DNA of 64,000 nt. It comes from Daphnia carinata (Eukaryota > Arthropoda > Branchiopoda > Diplostraca > Daphniidae). The translations under genes were made by a program, and so were the position numbers. The stretch is from positions 8,182,971 through 8,246,970 of the forward strand of contig NC_081333.1 of the NCBI RefSeq assembly GCF_022539665.2, given 5' to 3'. The notes under the pieces were generated by a model. It saw only the letters and a program-made list of their open reading frames with translations. It did no database searches and had not been told where the DNA came from. Positions 13,301 to 27,080 of this stretch are shown in pieces (position 1 is the stretch's first letter; every line of letters starts with the position of its first letter).

Positions 13301-16300
13301 TATATCTGATTTCATTAAACAGTTATGTACAGTCCCCACATGAAACCCTCTGCTGTCTTTTTCGAAGGGGGGGCCTTCCATTTTTTTTTTAAAAAGGAAA
13401 ATGAATTGATTAAAAAAAAAATAGGGGATCAACGATAATTGTTTTGCAGATGCCTACCAGGCACAACGATAATACGTTTGATGGGCAATATAAAAGAATA
13501 AAGAATTCTTACATCCAAGGTACAAGGATTTTTGAAAAGATGTTCCTCTTTCGATAAAGATGCTTCAGAAATCCTTGAGTGGTGTAAAACGATCTCGACG
13601 GTGTAGGCCTCTGTGCTTTAAAGGAATGTTGTCTTGTATCCAGCAAAAAGGTGAGCTGGACCTACCTCTTTGGAGTAAGAAAAAACCTTAGCAGAAGAAC
13701 AAGAATAGAGAAAAAAAAAAGGTGAAGAGGGGATTTGTGAAAGAGCCTCTCGAACTCAATCGTTCCGGAGCCCCCTCTCTTCTTGAGTCTCGAGTTACCT
13801 GGCCCATCATCAAGGTAGTCCCTATCTCTATACACAAGATCTTTTTCTCTCTTTTTTTATCACGTCTCCCGTATAGACCGCAATTGCAGCTATACTACCT
13901 CAACGAAAACTAGCTCTCAATTCAATTTTTCATCTCCATTTTCTTTTGCTGGCTATTCTCATTTTGAAGGGCATTATTTTCTTTTTTTCTCTACTACATA
14001 AATGTATGGATTTTTTTTGTTGTTGTTGTTGTCCGACGACGTTTGTACGTCAGTAGCACCGGTCTGAAAAGCAGCACTATATAACCATAGGGGTCTATTG
14101 TTGGTAATCAAAAAGGACGGACGCATATACAAAAGATAGGGAGAAAAACGGATGAGGGTCTGGCCGTGGGGCTTGGCCAAGTACGCATATATACAAGATG
14201 TACACGAATGTATAAAGAGAAATGATGTATATGAGCAGGGCATGAGGTATACACAGCCGCAAGGCTATACGTACAGAGTCGATTGAATGAAAAGATCATT
14301 TCTGGTCGAGCGGAAAAGCACCTTTTTATTATATTATTATATTATGTTCCACTGTGTACACAAGTAAACTTTGTAAAGGCCAGTTGGACTCTATCCTTAT
14401 ATTCATTGGATACATCTACTACCTTTATCATATCTTCAAATTACTCTTTTTTTGTGTGTGGAGGCCCCATTGTACGTCTGTTCCGGACCCAACACCGATA
14501 AGTTCCTCTTACATCTATATTTATGTTCTGTACGCAGAGTACAGCGTACGTGTATAATAAAGACTATCAGACAAGATGATCATCAGTACAAGATCTGACG
14601 AGATATGCGTTCTCTGCTTAGTTTCCTATTTAAGGTGTGCCTCTTCCGCACTACACCCATTTTTTTTAGATGACATTTAGAGGGGTGTTCAAGAAAGAAA
14701 ATCCAGTTGAATATTTTCGTTGTAAATAATGAAGGCGCTGAATAGTAATCCAATGAGGGTATCACAAGACGCATAAATATTGCCAGCCACTTGAGAGTCT
14801 TGAAAGACTTGGCATTCAAGTTTCAAAACAGTTTTTCAACCCTCCTTTTGCCCCGTATATCTGAGATAGTCGTCCGCGCCCTCCGTGCAACATCAAATGA
14901 TGAATACGTTTTTGACGCTAAACACATGATGCAGTTTTTATGCTCTGTGTTTTTGGTAGGGGTTGAGAAAGTGACAGAACACACGGTCGTAAAAACTCTT
15001 AGCAAAAACCAGAAGACTTTTACGTTTTTCTTTTTGAAGGTTGTGAACCACTAGATCTGCTCTGCTGTGGAGAATATCTGTGTTTATTCAAAGATCAAGC
15101 GCCTTTCACATCCGCCTCTCCCTTTTTTTCTGCTTAAATAGTTCTTGACCAAAGGGATCCATCATCGGTCCTTGTAAACCTCCCCCCCCCCATCCCGTGT
15201 TACAATGATAGGTTTTCCTCATCGTTAGCAGATAACGACTTTTGTACACATAATGATGAAGAACGTGTGCGAAAACTGGCTCACATGCCAATACTTTATT
15301 GTTTTATAAACAATAACATGTAGCGCTAAAACTGCGTCTAAACTGTGAAAATCTGAAAACGGAGACGTCAATCTGTTGCGCACAATCAGTCGGCAGACAT
15401 CGCACTTTCGATTACATGTGAAAAAGTTTTCGTCGCTCCTCCAGTATCATCGAATAACAGAATGTGCGTCCGTCACAGCACAAAAAAAAGGGGAGGAAAA
15501 ATTACCGAGAAAAGGAAACCTGAAGCGCGTATCGGTCAACGTGTTTGGAAAACATTTTTGCTTGGCATTTCAAATGTTTTTCTTCTTTATCGTAGTTTTT
15601 CTTTAAGAAATCTTTCCGAAGCGTTTGATACTAGATGAAAGGTTATCAGAGAGCAGAGATGTGCGACTGTGCAGGCATACGACGATATCGTCATATCCGG
15701 TACCTTGCAACTTCGACGATGACCCCTTTCACCGCACCAGCACAGGAGATAATCAGCATTTTGCAGTGGGATTCAAAATCTAGTATTTAAAATATGCAAC
15801 GTCATTCCCTTTTCAGAAAATTAAGTAGAAAGAACCTGCGCTTTTGATCAGTTCAGCCGGTTATTCATCCCAGAACGTTTTTGTTCATGAAAATTCACGT
15901 GGCCTTTTGACGAGTATTGACAACCATTGGCTCATCAACCGTTTCTTCCCTCCCGAAGTAAAAAGGTTATCAACGCTTTCCTTTTTTTTTATGCCCGTGT
16001 GTGTCTACTGTGGCATATTTACTCGTCTAGCCTGATGAATCGTATCGTGTTCTGTCCATCTTCGCTCACAAGAAAACACGCAGACAGAAGAAGCGGCCGA
16101 CTTCCAGCTGGAACAGGAAAAAGCGGCCTAATCCATTTTGTGTACCATCTTTTTAAAAGGGAATATATAGAGTTTTGATGAAAGTATAGAGTCTGTATTT
16201 TTATCGTCTTTTCACTTTGAAAAGCCAGACATCTGCGTCGAAGGTGGTGGGGAATATAAGAAGACACGCAGCATTTTCAAAGATTATCAGAGAAAAAAAA

Positions 16301-16313
16301 AAATAGAGAACGT

Positions 16314-16355
16314 TGGTCAAAGTTCAACGCTCCAAAGACCAAGGACTCTTGGTCT
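16314..16355. promoter_or_regulatory. DR1-like motif beside an 8-bp hairpin
   Basis: TGGTCAAAGTTCA (16314-16326) is a DR1-like element. Ten bases on, AGACCAAG-GACT-CTTGGTCT forms a perfect 8-bp stem with a 4-nt loop (16336-16355). Confidence 0.4.
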
Positions 16356-17130
16356 GTTTGCGTCCTATGTCGACCTACAAAAATCAAATTTCATTTTAAG
16401 CATCTTCCAATGTTGTAAGCTCATTAAATTGATTTCATTTGACTGTCACGGTAAATTCCAGTTTGGTGTAAACGAGTTCGCCCCTTGTTATTGACGGGAA
16501 AGAAAGCAAAACATGTTTGTCGGCACGTTAATAGTTTTCAATACATTAAAGAATTTCTTTTTTTTATCCCCCCCCCCCCACGCTTGATCCATCGCTGTTT
16601 TCTATTTATGCGCATACCAAAGCCAAAAAAAGAAGGCGAAGAATTTTAAAGCAGGATATTACACACGTAGGCCTTTTGGCTTTAAAGCTTTTCGTTCGGT
16701 AATTGATTGGAGAATTTATCGACGCCACGGAAGTCGACGGCAATGACAGGTGAGATTAATTACAGACGCTCCTAGAAAGACGGAAAAGGGGGAAGCGTCT
16801 GATGATAATGAAGCGCTCATCATGTTAGCGGTACAACCGACGCTGGTGTGGGGTGGGGGGGGGGGACAAGAAAGGCGATTACGTGTATAGGAATCGTATC
16901 GCACATATCGATCTGTTTTGCAAAGTCGAAAAGGTATGAGGAAATTGTTGTTCTCATCGGACACAAATCCCACCAAAGTAAAATGACTGGATTCGATGAC
17001 GGACGGAAATCGCATTGGAATGGCCAAAGTGAAACTCTGATCCGAGTGGCAAGTTTCGAAACCTTATATCCAACACGATACGCCACATGTTCTGCGTGTG
17101 TGGGAACCAAGAGGATAGCAGATCCCAGGT

Positions 17131-17158
17131 GTGTACTGTACACATGTGTACAGTACAC
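17131..17158. repeat. 28-bp perfect palindrome
   Basis: The left half GTGTACTGTACACA is followed directly by its exact reverse complement TGTGTACAGTACAC, with no spacer. It lies in gene-free DNA. Confidence 0.95.
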
Positions 17159-19902
17159 GTATGCCGAACAGGAAAAAGGGGCAACTTACAAACGAAGTAG
17201 GGGAGAAAAAAAGAAGAAGAAGAAGGTTCTAAATTGAGAGTCTCGCTCCCAAGGGCAGCGTCACTCGTCAATAAGCGCCGATCGAGCAAGTCTTGAGGGG
17301 TGTGTGCATCATGTTCTATGCCCGTGTTCCTCCCCACTTTTTTTTCTCTTCTGGCACTCGTTTGCAACATCAGGCCTTCTCTTCCCGCTTATCCAGGCCC
17401 TCCGTCTCTGATGTACACCATTGATCGACCGCGTTTCCTACTCTTGACGAGAAATCGTCAGCAGTTTGTTTGTAATTTCCCACCTTTTTGAAAGTTTTTT
17501 CTCTCTGCCTTACGGCGCGTTCAAACAAACGCTAAGAGTAATAGAGGCAACTGTACAACAACATTCGATCAAATTGCAAAGAAGGAAAACGGGAAAATGG
17601 AATTGACGTGTACTGTGTACTGAATCAACAGTAAAAAGACAAATTCTAGTGGTAAAGAGAAACGCACAGAAGAAGGTAACGTCACTACAACTTTCAATCG
17701 ATAAGGCTTCAATTCTTTAAAAAAAAAAAACAACAAGAGAAAAGTGTGGAAGACCGAAGGAAAAAAAGACGAAACGTACGTATTGGAACAAATCGGAGCG
17801 CGGATCATTCCGGCGTGCCGACTTTGATCGATCTACGTGGGGTTTATCGTTTACCTTTCAGGCGGAAGTAGGCGGATTTCCAGAGGCCTCTTTTTTTTTT
17901 TTTGCTCTCTTAGTACATGGATTTATTTAATTTTATCGATTTCTTTCCTTTCTTGTCGGCGAAACCTCCCTCCTCCTTTTTTGTTGAAGTCAGTAAGCGA
18001 GTTTTGAAGAAAACAAATGAAACATTTTTTTTAAAATCTAAACTTAAAGTAAAAGGCGGAAGTTGAAGATTTTGATGATAAATGCAGCGTATCAGTTTAG
18101 TGATTGGCCAATACCAGAGGCTTTTGAGCAATTAGGAATAACCCTCGAACTGCCGTTGAAAGGAGATGCGCACAGAGTAAAAAGCGGTTGAAATACCCCC
18201 CCCCCCCCTCTTCGATAAGCCAATTGGGGATTTATCGAATTATATTTTCCTGTAACATGTACATAGTTTTGTTGGTATTTTAAAATGTACATTAACGAGC
18301 CTGTGGTTCGAGTGAACAATAAACACAGCATGGATGAATTATATGTTTAAAATGCGCCATAGTGTTCGCTTGTTTCGACTGTAGCCAGCAAACAAGCCCA
18401 TTACACGAGTCCTTGTGTTTGAAAACGTGGAAACACGATAGCCAATTTAAGAAAAAGAAAACAATTGGCTACTATACAAACTAAATTAGACTATTGTAGT
18501 TTCAAACGCGCAGTTTGGCTGTGTGAAACAATTTCTCACTAATATCCCCGTGTCGTTTCTACTCTAAATTACATCCGAAAAAAGTATGGTCATACTTTAA
18601 TGTTCACGGTGATTGCAGGTGGTATAAATATAAGCTTAATTAAAGTTTGAATTCTTTAGACAACCTGTAAAATATTCGTTTCTCCCCTCTAAGTACTGCT
18701 GATGACTTGGGTTCACTTGCTATGTGATGCCCGATGTGCTGACTTTGAATACACACACATCGTCACATACACACACTCTCTCTGCCAACGCGTTCCCTTT
18801 TGTTTGATTTGGTGTCAAATAACCAGACCGTCCTTGATCCAAATTTATGATTCGTTTATTCTTTTCGCTCCATTTCGTGCCATCACACGGAGGAAAGGCG
18901 AAGCAAAACAAACAAAACCCCCCCAAAAAATCCCTACGAATAATTGGATGTTATCTAGACAACCAGCTGTACGAATGGCGGGTCCCGAAAAAAGAAAAAA
19001 AACAGTGAAAAACATTACCGTTCACATTTCGGGCAATCTAAGTGCCCACCGCACACAAGCCCAGTGCTAAGAAAATGGTGGCGTGGGTTTGTGGGACTTT
19101 GACCGAAAACGTGTTGGCGGTACACACGAAGGGAGGGCGGTGGGGAAAGGAGGGCGGTAAAGGGCGGATTAAGTTCGTTCGTTCTGTCGGTCTGCAAAAG
19201 TCAGCCTTGAGCGCGCGGTAACAACCGAAACTCTATAGGACCAGCGGCTTGCAGCATGACACTATTGAACGAGGCTTATAATGCGCAAAGCGTATAGTGG
19301 AGCAGAGTCGTCGTTCGTGTGGCGGTGCGCGACCGTAGACGAAGGGGGGATCCCGAGATAAGTCGATCCTGATTGGTGCCAAGGTAGAGATAATGACTAA
19401 GCTCGCACGACGATGGAACGCAACCCACCCTTCATTGTCTTCTTTCTCCTCTCTGCTCGTCCTTCTTCTCCTTCTTCTTCTTCCCTTTTTTTTTTGTTTT
19501 TTCCCTTCTTTTCTCAGACATGTAATACAACCGGCCAGAAAGAAGAAGGGAAATCTTTATAGTCGCTCAAGATGGCGCCCGTGTACGGAGGAGAAGCACA
19601 GACATATATATGTGTTTTCTTTTTGACCGCTTTGTTTTTTTTTTCCTTTCTTTCTGCTGTCCTATTTCTTTTGTTCTTTTTCTCCTGTCTTTGCAACTTG
19701 CACAGGATATATCTATGGCCCAGTCTGTTGTTTCCTGTTCCCTTCATTCCATTACTGTTGGCTCCGCCCCAGCACAGGAGCAATACGCCAAAGCAGAGCG
19801 GCATAACAGATACGCAACGAATGGATATAAAAGAAAAAAAAACCTGTCCGATTGAATGAGGAAAACGCGTCTCACCAGCAGCCAGCCTACTATATAAGGA
19901 AC

Positions 19903-19903
<1 letters not shown>

Positions 19904-19935
<32 letters not shown>
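19904..19935 (+). repeat. (AC)n microsatellite
   Basis: About 16 AC dinucleotides, following TATATAAGG at 19891. The Cys-Val runs of the reverse-strand frame come from this repeat. Confidence 0.9.
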
Positions 19936-19936
<1 letters not shown>

Positions 19937-20951
19937 AAAACTATATACAATCCGGCAGCTGATTGCAATTCCAGTCGTGTCCCGCTCACGGCATTCTCTC
20001 TCCAGGCTATATGTACTATAAAGCATACATGTATCTAGCAGGGGATATATACCTATGCCAGTCCCTGATGGTCTTGCCGGATCGTTAATGTTGATGATTA
20101 TTCTTTTTTGTTTTGTTGTTTTTCCCCTCTTTTGTTGCAGCTGTTGGCCGCATGTGTACGCTGGGCGATTTGACACCTTTTTCTTGTTGTTTTTTTCTTA
20201 GTTATAGTTTTCTCTTTTCCGGCTTGGGTACGCATTGCACGGTCCAATTGAATCACAGCCGAATTCAATCTGTTTTTCTCGCTACGGACCACCGGCTTCT
20301 GCCCTGTCTACTGTTGACCGATGATTCACGAAAGGGACGCAGCTCATGCGGTAGACCATTTAAGAACCGAAAATCGTTCGGACGGCCATTTTTTCCAATC
20401 AAAGTAGACGATGAGTTTTCCCGCAGTTGACATAGACAGAGCGAAAGAAAAGAAAAAAAAAATATACTCATGTACACACAAAAGGAGAACGAGAAGGGCA
20501 GGATAACTGCTGACGTTTGAAGGAGGAGGCTGGTGTCGTGGCTTACTCATCAAGTTCCCCTTGCACAAAAACCACCGCGCCTTCAAGTGACGGTGTCTTA
20601 TCGAAGACCGACACGCATTCCTAAACGAGGAACAGGCGCCCCATTATATTGGAGGTTTTTTTTTACTCCCTCTGTGGCATCAGGAGAGTCCCAGCCGCTC
20701 CTTGTTCTCTCTACTCATTATTTTCAGGATTTTTTTTCCTCCCTTTTTTTTGTCTCCCTTTTATCTTGGTTTTTACATGACGGCATCATCTACCTCCTTG
20801 TCGGCAATGCCAGTAAGCCCAACTCACAAATCGTAAAATTATTTGAAATTGAATTCTTTTTTTTTTTTTTTTTTTGACCGTGCTCTGTGACTCGACCGTG
20901 CATGTGTGTAGTGATTGTTTGGAAGAATATTGGTTTTTAGTAGGGCCTTAC

Positions 20952-20971
20952 TGAACTTTGAACTTTGACCT
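20952..20971 (-). promoter_or_regulatory. overlapping DR1 nuclear-receptor motif
   Basis: The minus strand reads AGGTCAAAGTTCAAAGTTCA: three hexamer half-sites with 1-nt spacing, so two overlapping DR1 elements. DR1 is the classic site for HNF4, RXR/USP heterodimers and COUP-TF/Seven-up. Occupancy is not shown by sequence. Confidence 0.5.
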
Positions 20972-22512
20972 AAAACGTTCGCACCGCATCAACTTGTATA
21001 GCTCCTCCTTATTCACTGTCAGTGTCTTTTTCTTTCCCTATATAGCCGAACTATTGCCAGCGTTCTTGTCCTCCGCCACCTCCTGGTCCGAGCTGATAGT
21101 GGGCGCTGGGAAGCTGATATGTTAATGGGCGGCCCGATGATAAATATACACATCGATAGGATCTGGTATGCCTGTGTTGTGTATATATGTGTGTGCCTGT
21201 GCGTCTGACGAATATATACGTGTGGGTGGATCAGAAGGATCCTGGAACAACAACACCAGCAGCTAGTGACGACGAAGAACGGGAGAAAAAATATTTGAAA
21301 CTAAAAACAAAAAATAAAGCTGATTGCCAGACCGTAGACGATAAGAGACGAGTTCGTCCTGTCTCCTTTTTTTTCCCCTCTCCAAGTTAATATCATATTA
21401 ATTGTAACTGGAGCGCAGCCGCTTGGACGCACATAAACAGAAACACAGACAGAGTCCTGTCTGTTTTGTTGGCAGTTGACGATGACGTCAGACTCTCTGA
21501 AAAGTCTATATCATTGGCGCTAGCTGCAACCCTCAACGTGTTTTCTCCTCGCTCTTCATTTCTCTCTACATCTAATGTGTATCAAAACGCACACACTGTA
21601 GTGTTTAGGCGACTGACGGACCGATATCTCTCACAAGAGTGGAAACCAACATGAAATATATCCCCAAGTAAATAGGAAGAAAAATAAAAAATGAAAGGCT
21701 CCATGGTCGCATCGACTTGGCCTCTCTTGGACCCACATGATTTACGGATGTCGACTACTTCGCCTTCCAATTCTATTTTTCATCAGCGGTAAGCACCGAT
21801 TTCAGCGATTGCTGCTTTTCGCGTTGCTCCGAAAAGAAAAAGAAAATGTAAATTAAAAAAAGAAAAGTTCCAGAGACATTTAGAACAGAAACGTTTTTTT
21901 AATATGAAACAGCGCTCGAAAAAGAAAATAGCCAAGAGGTTTTTATTTTTCTTACTTTTATTTGGCATTTTTCTCGTCTCCCCCTTTTGGTGGTGCGATA
22001 AAGGGGAAACGAGCAGGTCAGCGAGACACATAAACCAGAATGAAAGTGCGCCGTAAGTTTGCTGAGCTTCAAGATCACCAATACTCTTTTGCTGTGTGTA
22101 GGAGAGGGGTGGCTGTTGCTCTATATAATAACAGCCGGGCGCGTCGAGTTAAAAGAGCTGAAGAAGAGGCGCGGGAGGGAGAAAGAGACGAAGGCACAGA
22201 ACCGTTTATTGAAACCAGAGCTGGTCGTTGTAGTAGCCATTTAGAAATAAGAAGGAAAAAAAAAACCTGCAAGGCGATAAAAAAAAATAACATTGAAGGC
22301 CCAAAAAAGCAGAGCTCTGTGGCAGCCATATTTCTTTTTCTCTGGAAAGAAGAGAAGAAAAATTTTATGATTATTTCAGGCCAACTGAGACTCGACGTTT
22401 TTCTTTTCCTAAGATATATATATACATGTATGTTTGCCTCTTCTCTATTTTCTCCGTTTATTTTCATTTTCTTTTCCTATCCAACCTTCTTGTGGGAGTA
22501 AGCGTCTGTGAA

Positions 22513-22548
22513 TAACCTCTGACCTGTCCAAAGGTTATGCTCAGGTCA
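22513..22548. promoter_or_regulatory. cluster of nuclear-receptor half-sites
   Basis: TAACCTCTGACCT at 22513-22525 is a DR1 on the minus strand. AGGTTA (22532) and AGGTCA (22543) follow on the plus strand. Four half-sites in 36 bp exceed casual expectation, but no target gene is visible. Confidence 0.4.
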
Positions 22549-23584
22549 ATAGGTTTTTCTCTCTTATGTAGTCACGCTCTACTTTGGTCGATGTGGGCTG
22601 TATTGGAAAAAGAAGAAAAACACGGTGTGCTTGCCCGTCATCGTCGCCGCCCAGCAGCCGTGGGAGTTGTGTTACGCCTTGCTACTTTGCCATAAACATA
22701 AACTTTGCTTGTTATTCATACACGTTCGACGTATAGACGCGTATAGTATGTACGTTTACGGTTTTTTTTGTCCATATTATTTATAAATTGTTTTTCTTCG
22801 TTCTCCAAAGTCGATCAGGTGTTGGATTTCAGTGAGTCATGGCTACTTATTTGGATAGGTGCCAGGGTGACGGCTCGCTGGTAAATAGGTTTATTTAAAT
22901 TTTTGTTCCAGGCCTCCCTATCCCACCTTACCCCGACGCCAACACTTTCAAATCACTTCAAAAGCTCCATTCAATTTGTTCTGAGAACATTTCAACATTT
23001 TACCATGTCACACATTCACCACACTTCACGGCTCCGGGACTTTTGTTTACGTCTCTCAAACTCGAGCTGGCGTGGCCACAAAAGCCCTTGGTGTTCATAA
23101 TACTTCGCGACGTATGGCCCGTCGATCCCGTTGCCTTCATCCTTTTTATTGTTATTTTTTGCTTCGTTATTCAGCGAACGCATAAATCACACCGAGCTGT
23201 AGGTAGTCATTAGAATTCCAGATTTGAATTTCGGGTCGCTAAAGAATACCAATCACCATCTAGCGGTTACATCCTCAGACAATGAGAAGCTAGAATTGCA
23301 TTATTCGGAATATAGCTGGATAATTTTCTGCCATAGTTTTATGAAATGAAAAAAAAAATATCATCCCTCGATAAAGGGGATATCATTATATCCAGATTAT
23401 TGAATAGAGTAATGGGTAACAGTTTTTGAAATATACCGAATATATGTGCTGCATCGCGCTAGCATTGAATCAAATATTCGGTGTATTTAAAAAACGATTG
23501 ATCTAATGAATAAATATCTACTTTCCCGGAACCAGCATTCAATTTAAAGTATATCCCATAGTCAACCAATCCGATACATGCCAT

Positions 23585-24230
23585 TTTTTGCAGAAAAAAA
23601 TTTAAAGCCCGACTAAATAATTAGCCCGACCGTTCTTATTTTTTGTACGAATATTCGGTGTAATTCAAAAACGAGTAATTTGACAAGTAAACCAGTCGCT
23701 TTTTCTAAATCAGCGTTAAATTTTGATTATACTGTGTGATTTTCATCGAATCCACAGAGATGTCATTTTAGGCCGATTTTGACAAAAGTGGTAAGGCTAT
23801 AGTCGGGCTAATTTAGTCGGGCTCATTTTTTTTTCTGCAAAAATGGACAGTCAACGGAATGGGTTGAATATTACAGGATATACCCAAAATTGAATGCTGA
23901 TTCGGGGAAAGACGCTATTTTTTTCATTAATTTAATTGTTTTTGAAATACACTGAATATTTGGCGCAATGCTAGCGCGCCAGTACACTACAGCGCTAGCG
24001 CGATCTAGCACAATTTTTCATTGACAAAGCGTTTGCGCTCAACTATTTTCTTTATGTTAACTTACCTATCTCCTAAACTTATGCATGAATAATGTTCGAA
24101 AATAATCAAAGAAGAAGAAAATAATATTTGTTTTAATCTAGAATACATAGTTTCTGTGTTATTCAAGTTAAAGTACTTTTGCTTTAAAGATAAAGCGCCA
24201 TTGATTTCAATTAACTTACGAATAATGATA
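23585..24230 (-). repeat. inverted copy of the repeat module
   Basis: This is the reverse complement of the module at 24,240-24,720 plus the satellite exit sequence at 26,990-27,240. The two arms meet near 24,225-24,235, forming an imperfect large palindrome. The inverted arm lacks about 190 bp present in the direct arm. Confidence 0.8.
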
Positions 24231-24879
24231 GCCTCTTTCCCGGAATGAGCATTTAATTTTTAGTATATCCTGTGATATTCAACCCATTCCGTTGTGTGTC
24301 CATTTTTGCAGAAAAAAAAAATAAGCCCGACTAAATTAGCCCGACTTTCCTTATTTTTTCGTTTTTTACGTTTAATTAAAAAACCATGAGGCTAATTGAA
24401 AAACAAGTTTTATTTCCATGATAAGCATTCAATTCTGAATCGAAATCATGTATTTTAAGCAAAATCTAAAATTTAGCCAAAAATGAAAAAGTGCAAAGGC
24501 TATAGCCTTACCACTTTTGTCAAAATCGGCCTAAAATGACATCTCTGTGAATTCGATGAAAATCACACAGTACAATCAAAATTTAACGCTGATTTAAAAA
24601 AAGCCACTGGTTTACTTGTCAAATTATTCGTTTTTGAATTACACCGAATATTCGTACAAAAAATAAGAACGGTCGGGATTACTATTTAGTCAGGCTTAAA
24701 TTTTTTTTCTGCAAAACTGGCATTATTGGGATTGCGAACATTACAAGATAGAATGAAAATTGAATGCTGATTCTGATAAATTGTTATTTTTTTCATTTAG
24801 TTAATTTTTTTTAAATACACTGAATAGTTTTGCTGAATCGCGCTAGCGCTATATCGTACTGGCGCGCTAGCATTGAGTC

Positions 24880-27080
24880 AAAAACTATGTAATTTAGATT
24901 AAAATAAATGCTATTTTCTTCATCCTTGATTGATTCCAAACCTATTTCATGTATAATTTGTCATATTTAAGTTAATTTAAAGTAGATAAATAAAATCAAA
25001 CGCGCTTTTTTTAAAGCCAGTCTACTTTAACTTGAATAACTCAAAAACTATGTATTTTCGGTTCAAATAAATGTTATTTTCTTCATTCTTGATTGATTTG
25101 AAGCATAAATCATGCTTAATTTGCTATAGTTAAGGTATTTTAAAGAAGTTAATTGAAATCAAACGCGCTATTCTTTAAAGAAAAATGTACTTTAACTTGA
25201 ATAACTCAAAAACTATGTAATTTAGATTAAAATAAATGTTATTTTCGTCATCCTTGATTGATTTCGAACATAATTCATGCATAATTTGCCATAATTAAGT
25301 TATTTTAAAGAACTTAATTGAAATCAAGCGCGCTATTCTTTAAAGAAAATTTACTTTAACTTGAATAACTCAAAAACTATATAATTTCGATTAAAATCAA
25401 TGTTATTTACTTCTTCCTTGATTGATTTCGAACGTAACTCATGCATAATTTGCCATAGTTAAGTTATTTTAAAGAAGTTAATTGAAGTCGAACGCGCTAT
25501 TCTTTAAAGAAAATCTACATTAACTTGAATAACTCAAAAGCTATATAATTTAGATTAAAATAAATGTTATTTTCGTCATCCTTGATTGATTTCGAACATA
25601 ACTCATGCGTAATTTGCCATAGTTAAGTTATTTTTAAGAAGTTAATGGAAATCAAACGCGCTATTCTTTAAAGAAAATCTACTTTAACTTGAACAACTCA
25701 AAAACTATGTAATTTCGATTAAAATAAATGTTATTTTCGTCATCTTTGATTGATTTCAAACATAACTCATGCATAATTTTTCATAGTTAAGTTATTTTCA
25801 AGAAGTTAATTGAAGTCAAACGCGCTATTCTTTAAAGAAAATCTACATTAACTTGAATAACTCAAAAGCTATATAATTTAGATTAAAATAAATGTTATTT
25901 TCGTCATCCTTGATTGATTTCGAACATAACTCATGCGTAATTTGCCATAGTTAAGCTATTTTTAAGAAGTTAATTGAAATCAAACGCGCTCTTCTTTAAA
26001 GAAAATCTACTTTAACTTGAATAACTCAAAAACTATATAATTTTGATTAAAATAAATGTTACTTTCGTCATCCTTGATTGATGTCGAACATAATTCATGC
26101 GTAATTTGCCATAATTAAGTTATTTTAAAGAAGTTAATTGAAATCAAACGCGCTGTTCTTTAAAGAAAATCTACTTTAACTTGAATAACTCAAAAACTAT
26201 GTAATTTCGATTAAAATGAATGTTATTTCCTTCATCCTTGATTGATTTTGAACATAATTCATGCATAATTTGCCATAATTAAGTTATTTTAAAGAAGTTA
26301 ATTGAAATCAAACGCGCTATTCTTTAAAGAAAATCTACATTAACTTGAATAACTCAAAAGCTATATAATTTAGATTAAAATAAATGTTATTTTCGTCATC
26401 CTTGATTGATTTCGAACGTAACTCATGCATAATTTGCCATAGTTAAGTTATTTTAAAGAAGTTAATTGAAATCAAACGCGCTATTCTTTAAAGAAAATCT
26501 ACATTAACTTGAATAACTCAAACGCTATATAATTTAGATTAAAATAAATGTTATTTTCGTCATCCTTGATTGATTTCGAACATAACTCATGCGTAATTTG
26601 CCATAGTTAAGTTATTTTTAAGAAGTTAATTGAAATCAAACGCGCTATTCTTTAAAGAAAATCTACTTTAACTTAAATAACTCAAAAACTATATAATTTT
26701 GATTAAAATAAATGTTACTTTCGTCATCCTTGATTGATGTCGAACATAATTCATGCGTAATTTGCCATAATTAAGTTATTTTAAAGAAGTTAATTGAAAT
26801 CAAACGCGCTATTCTTTAAAGAAAATCTACTTTAACTTGAATAACTAAAAAACTATGTATTTTCGGTTAAAATAAATGTTATTTTCGTCATCCTTGATTG
26901 ATTTCGAACATAATTCATGCATAATTTGTCATAGTTAAGTTATTTTAAAGAAGTTAATTGAAATCAATGGCGCTTTATCATTAATGCAAATGTACTTTAT
27001 CTTGAATAACACAGAAACTATGTATTCTAGATTAAAACAAATATTATGTTCTTCATCCTTGATTATTTTCGAACACAATT
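24880..27080. repeat. 164-bp satellite array 1 (about 13 monomers)
   Basis: The landmark CTTGAATAACTC recurs at 25031, 25196, 25360, 25524, 25688 (as CTTGAACAACTC), 25852, 26016, 26180, 26344, 26508, 26672 (one mismatch), 26836 and 27001. Spacing is 164 bp, with 165 at the ends. Each monomer contains CAAACGCGCT next to the 12-bp palindrome TTCTTTAAAGAA, and CATCCTTGATTGATTTCGAA. The terminal monomers are the most diverged, as expected when unequal crossover homogenises the interior. Confidence 0.93.

Larger units (their letters stand above)
10420..23430. other. gene-free tract with scattered regulatory-like motifs
   Basis: I see no supportable exon. The tract holds the 28-bp palindrome, DR1 motifs, an AC microsatellite, poly-C runs near 16,568, 18,197 and 15,182, and a YY1-like CAAGATGGCGCC at 19568-19579. 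Motif density rises from 16 to 23 kb, which may be a distal regulatory region. Confidence 0.5.

Noticed and set aside
16848-17370. Overlapping 103-138-codon frames on both strands
   Set aside because: Both strands are open for compositional reasons; the frames start in a G run and cross the palindrome.
19514-20176. 220-codon minus-strand frame
   Set aside because: It contains Cys-Val runs from the AC microsatellite and poly-Lys from T runs; no domain content.
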